Shown: positions 62,181-64,000 of the stretch, piece after piece
Position numbering within the stretch: the stretch's first letter is position 1
Layout: the number at the start of each line of letters is the position of its first letter
NCBI GenBank assembly: GCA_014607495.2
Contig: CP053149.1
Location: 14,148,120 to 14,212,119 of the forward strand
DNA: 64,000 nt
Origin: Carposina sasakii
Taxonomy: Eukaryota > Arthropoda > Insecta > Lepidoptera > Carposinidae
Direction: 5' to 3'
Translations under genes and position numbers: made by a program
The notes under the pieces: model-generated
Database searches by the model: none
What the model was told of the DNA's origin: nothing
Seen by the model: the letters and a program-made list of their open reading frames with translations, nothing else

Positions 62181-63831
62181 GTAGGAGTATTTATTGATTA
62201 TGTTTATTTATTATGTATGCTTCAACCTTATAGTAATATATATTGTTAAATTAAAGTTGGGTTAATCCAGGAACATCATTATGTTCAATGGAGAAAACGT
62301 TTTGTTTGATTAATATTAATAAAATATTTTTCTATATAAAATATATGTGGTCTTTTTAGTTTCATAAACTAGCCTATTTAAATGTAATAATAAATGATTT
62401 CAATATTATTTTTGTGTTACCAGGAAATGTGAGATATAAGAAAATTTTATGTTACTTTATTGATTCTGGGAATAAAACAATTTATTTTCTTGAAACGTGT
62501 AGAACACGACTATGTTTAAAGTTTTGTAGCCGAGTATAAAACAAAATTGGTCTTAAAGAAGTAGCTACTTACAAGTAGTAAATAAGTATCTTAAATCTTC
62601 TAGAAAATATTAAAAATATCTATCGTGTAATTTTTTTACAAAGACATTATAAGTAAAAGTATAAATTGAACGTACCTAGGAAGGTATACCTATTAATACC
62701 ATGATATTTAAGTTTTTTTATTCTAAAGCATAAAAGGCAGGTAAAACTTTAGTATAGAGCGGATATTTAAATTATTTTTAAACCGACATTTGAATTACAC
62801 ACAAAAAGAGTGAAAAAATAAACTAATATCCGGTGCCAAAAGCGTAATATAAAAGCTTGTTTAATTTTTCTTAAGATCTTTCTCGAATTGTATGATTAAT
62901 TTAAAAATGATTTATCATATCATCGTCCATTCTCTATGTAAATACAATAACATAAGTAACACTAAAGAACTGAGAGTTAGAATCGAGTCTTTGATTCAAA
63001 GAAATGTGCCAAAGACTAAGATGAAGGGATATTTTCTTGTAAATTACAATTTGTAATGCACTGGTCTCCTAGTATAAGAATGTAGCAATACTGTCTCGTA
63101 CACACGTGTTTATATGTAGATAAAATAAAGAAATATATACATTTCGAAAATTCTTACAATATTTTATTTTGAGATAACTAGCTTGTTTCCCTAGGGTGTT
63201 CTTACAAAGTGGCCAAACGCACACAAAATCACGCCCTCTTTACGATGACGTAAAGTTCCTTTAATGCCGCTATATAACGGTAAGCGGCGAGAAAATCAAG
63301 GCTTTAAATAGCTTCGGCGTAAATAATGACATTATGTAGACATCTTTCCACTTTGCTGTCTGGCTCAAGTTACATCAAAATGAGTGAATTGAGAAGATGT
63401 TTATAAAACGTACTTCTATAGCGCAAATGACACGTAGCTGTAGGTAGGTACCATGCAGGTGCGCTAATATTATTTACAATTGAACTATCCTTCCTATACC
63501 TATGGGTAATATAATAGGTCCCTGTCCCTACTAATATCAATAAAAATACGCACGTAATGCAGTCTTATTTACCTACCCACAATTTAAACAATGGAGCCTA
63601 GTTTCCAAATTAGCTACGCCAACAGTTCTCTTTTCACATCCACTCCCATTCAGCCTATTTACCAACCCGTACAAAACTAATATTGTTAACTAAAAAAATC
63701 CTATTTATTAAAAAGTTGCAAGTAATGGTATTATGGTTTACATGGGGCGGGGCGGGCGGTAATCGCGGCAGGCTGACTCGCAACTTGGGGACCACGCCCT
63801 ACCAATACACTTAATAATGGTAGCTTTCTTT

Positions 63832-63981
63832 CTAATTGCAACTGAAACTGTGATTGTAATTGGAACGGTCATGATTGTCCCTTGGATACGTGGTATTACC
63901 ACCACACCTAACGTCCATGTTATACATGGGCATCGTCTGGTAGATATCGGAGCGATGAGGTAAACCCTTCGTGATCTTGGC
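63832..63981 (-). CDS. Possible terminal exon of an unidentified gene
   Basis: The minus strand is open from the window edge to a TAG at 63832-63834. After a plausible acceptor (TATTCTTTAAAG) it codes 49 residues starting AKITKGLPHRSDIYQTMPMY and ending NHDRSNYNHSFSCN, a protein-like composition. A minus-strand AATAAA sits at 63704-63709, about 120 bases beyond the stop. The family is not recognised, and the exon may start further upstream, outside the window. It could also be chance. Confidence 0.4.
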   Translation of the reverse strand, partial: AKITKGLPHRSDIYQTMPMYNMDVRCGGNTTYPRDNHDRSNYNHSFSCN

Positions 63982-64000
63982 CTTTAAAGAATAAGTGCTT

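Larger units (their letters stand above)
58003..63831. other. Lrch 3' flank
   Basis: Begins as 3' UTR of the short Lrch form, with the tandem repeat above and an AATAAA at 58672. Then come nearly 5 kb of AT-rich sequence with one relative of the family H element (61985-62180). Open stretches (59698-59892, 61400-61603) have no family match. A GC-box-like run, GGGGCGGGGCGGGCGG, lies at 63744-63759. Confidence 0.5.

Overview
The window looks like nuclear DNA of a moth or butterfly (Lepidoptera). The genes are split by GT-AG introns, the background is AT-rich, and the repeats are of lepidopteran style: short Helitrons with TC...CTAG ends, RTE-like non-LTR tails ending in TGATGATGA, and a LINE ORF2 remnant. 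Species cannot be named from the sequence alone. Nothing bacterial, viral or CRISPR-like was seen.

Layout. (1) 1-1097: repeat-rich flank. (2) 1098-10237, minus strand: a complete 11-exon gene for mitochondrial translation elongation factor G (mEF-G1/GFM1). The coding exons sum to 2238 nt (745 aa) with every phase consistent. One of its introns starts with GC instead of GT. (3) 10238-12129: the head-to-head region between GFM1 and Lrch, with several MITE pieces. (4) 12130-58002, plus strand: Lrch, a leucine-rich-repeat plus calponin-homology scaffold protein, in ten shared coding exons and two alternative last exons. One last exon (53061-53801) finishes the CH domain and adds a long Y/Q-rich tail ending in a membrane anchor. 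The other (57853-58002) finishes the CH domain and stops. The predicted products are 919 and 722 aa. (5) Two minus-strand genes lie inside Lrch introns: an intronless PKA catalytic-subunit-like kinase (20695-21831, intron 1) and a two-exon MADF-BESS factor (31059-32132, intron 2). (6) 58003-64000: 3' flank, with a diverging tandem repeat whose units carry CTCF-like motifs, and a possible terminal exon of a further minus-strand gene at the right edge.

The genes are not an operon and share no pathway: GFM1 acts in mitochondrial translation, Lrch in cortical cytoskeleton scaffolding, the kinase in cAMP-type signalling, and the MADF-BESS protein in DNA binding. What links them is position: divergent promoters and nesting of opposite-strand genes in long introns.

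Much of the rest is mobile DNA. The clearest elements are a twin pair of ~820-bp long-TIR elements with 4-bp target duplications, a hAT-like MITE holding eight perfect GATAATTATC palindromes, a PIF/Harbinger-like MITE with TTA duplication, an 808-bp Helitron with an internal minisatellite, and a ~90-nt near-perfect hairpin. I did not find a wholly new multi-gene system. The best leads are the alternative Lrch C-termini, the CTCF-like repeat array overlapping a Lrch stop codon, the altered hinge of the nested kinase, and the palindromic MITEs.
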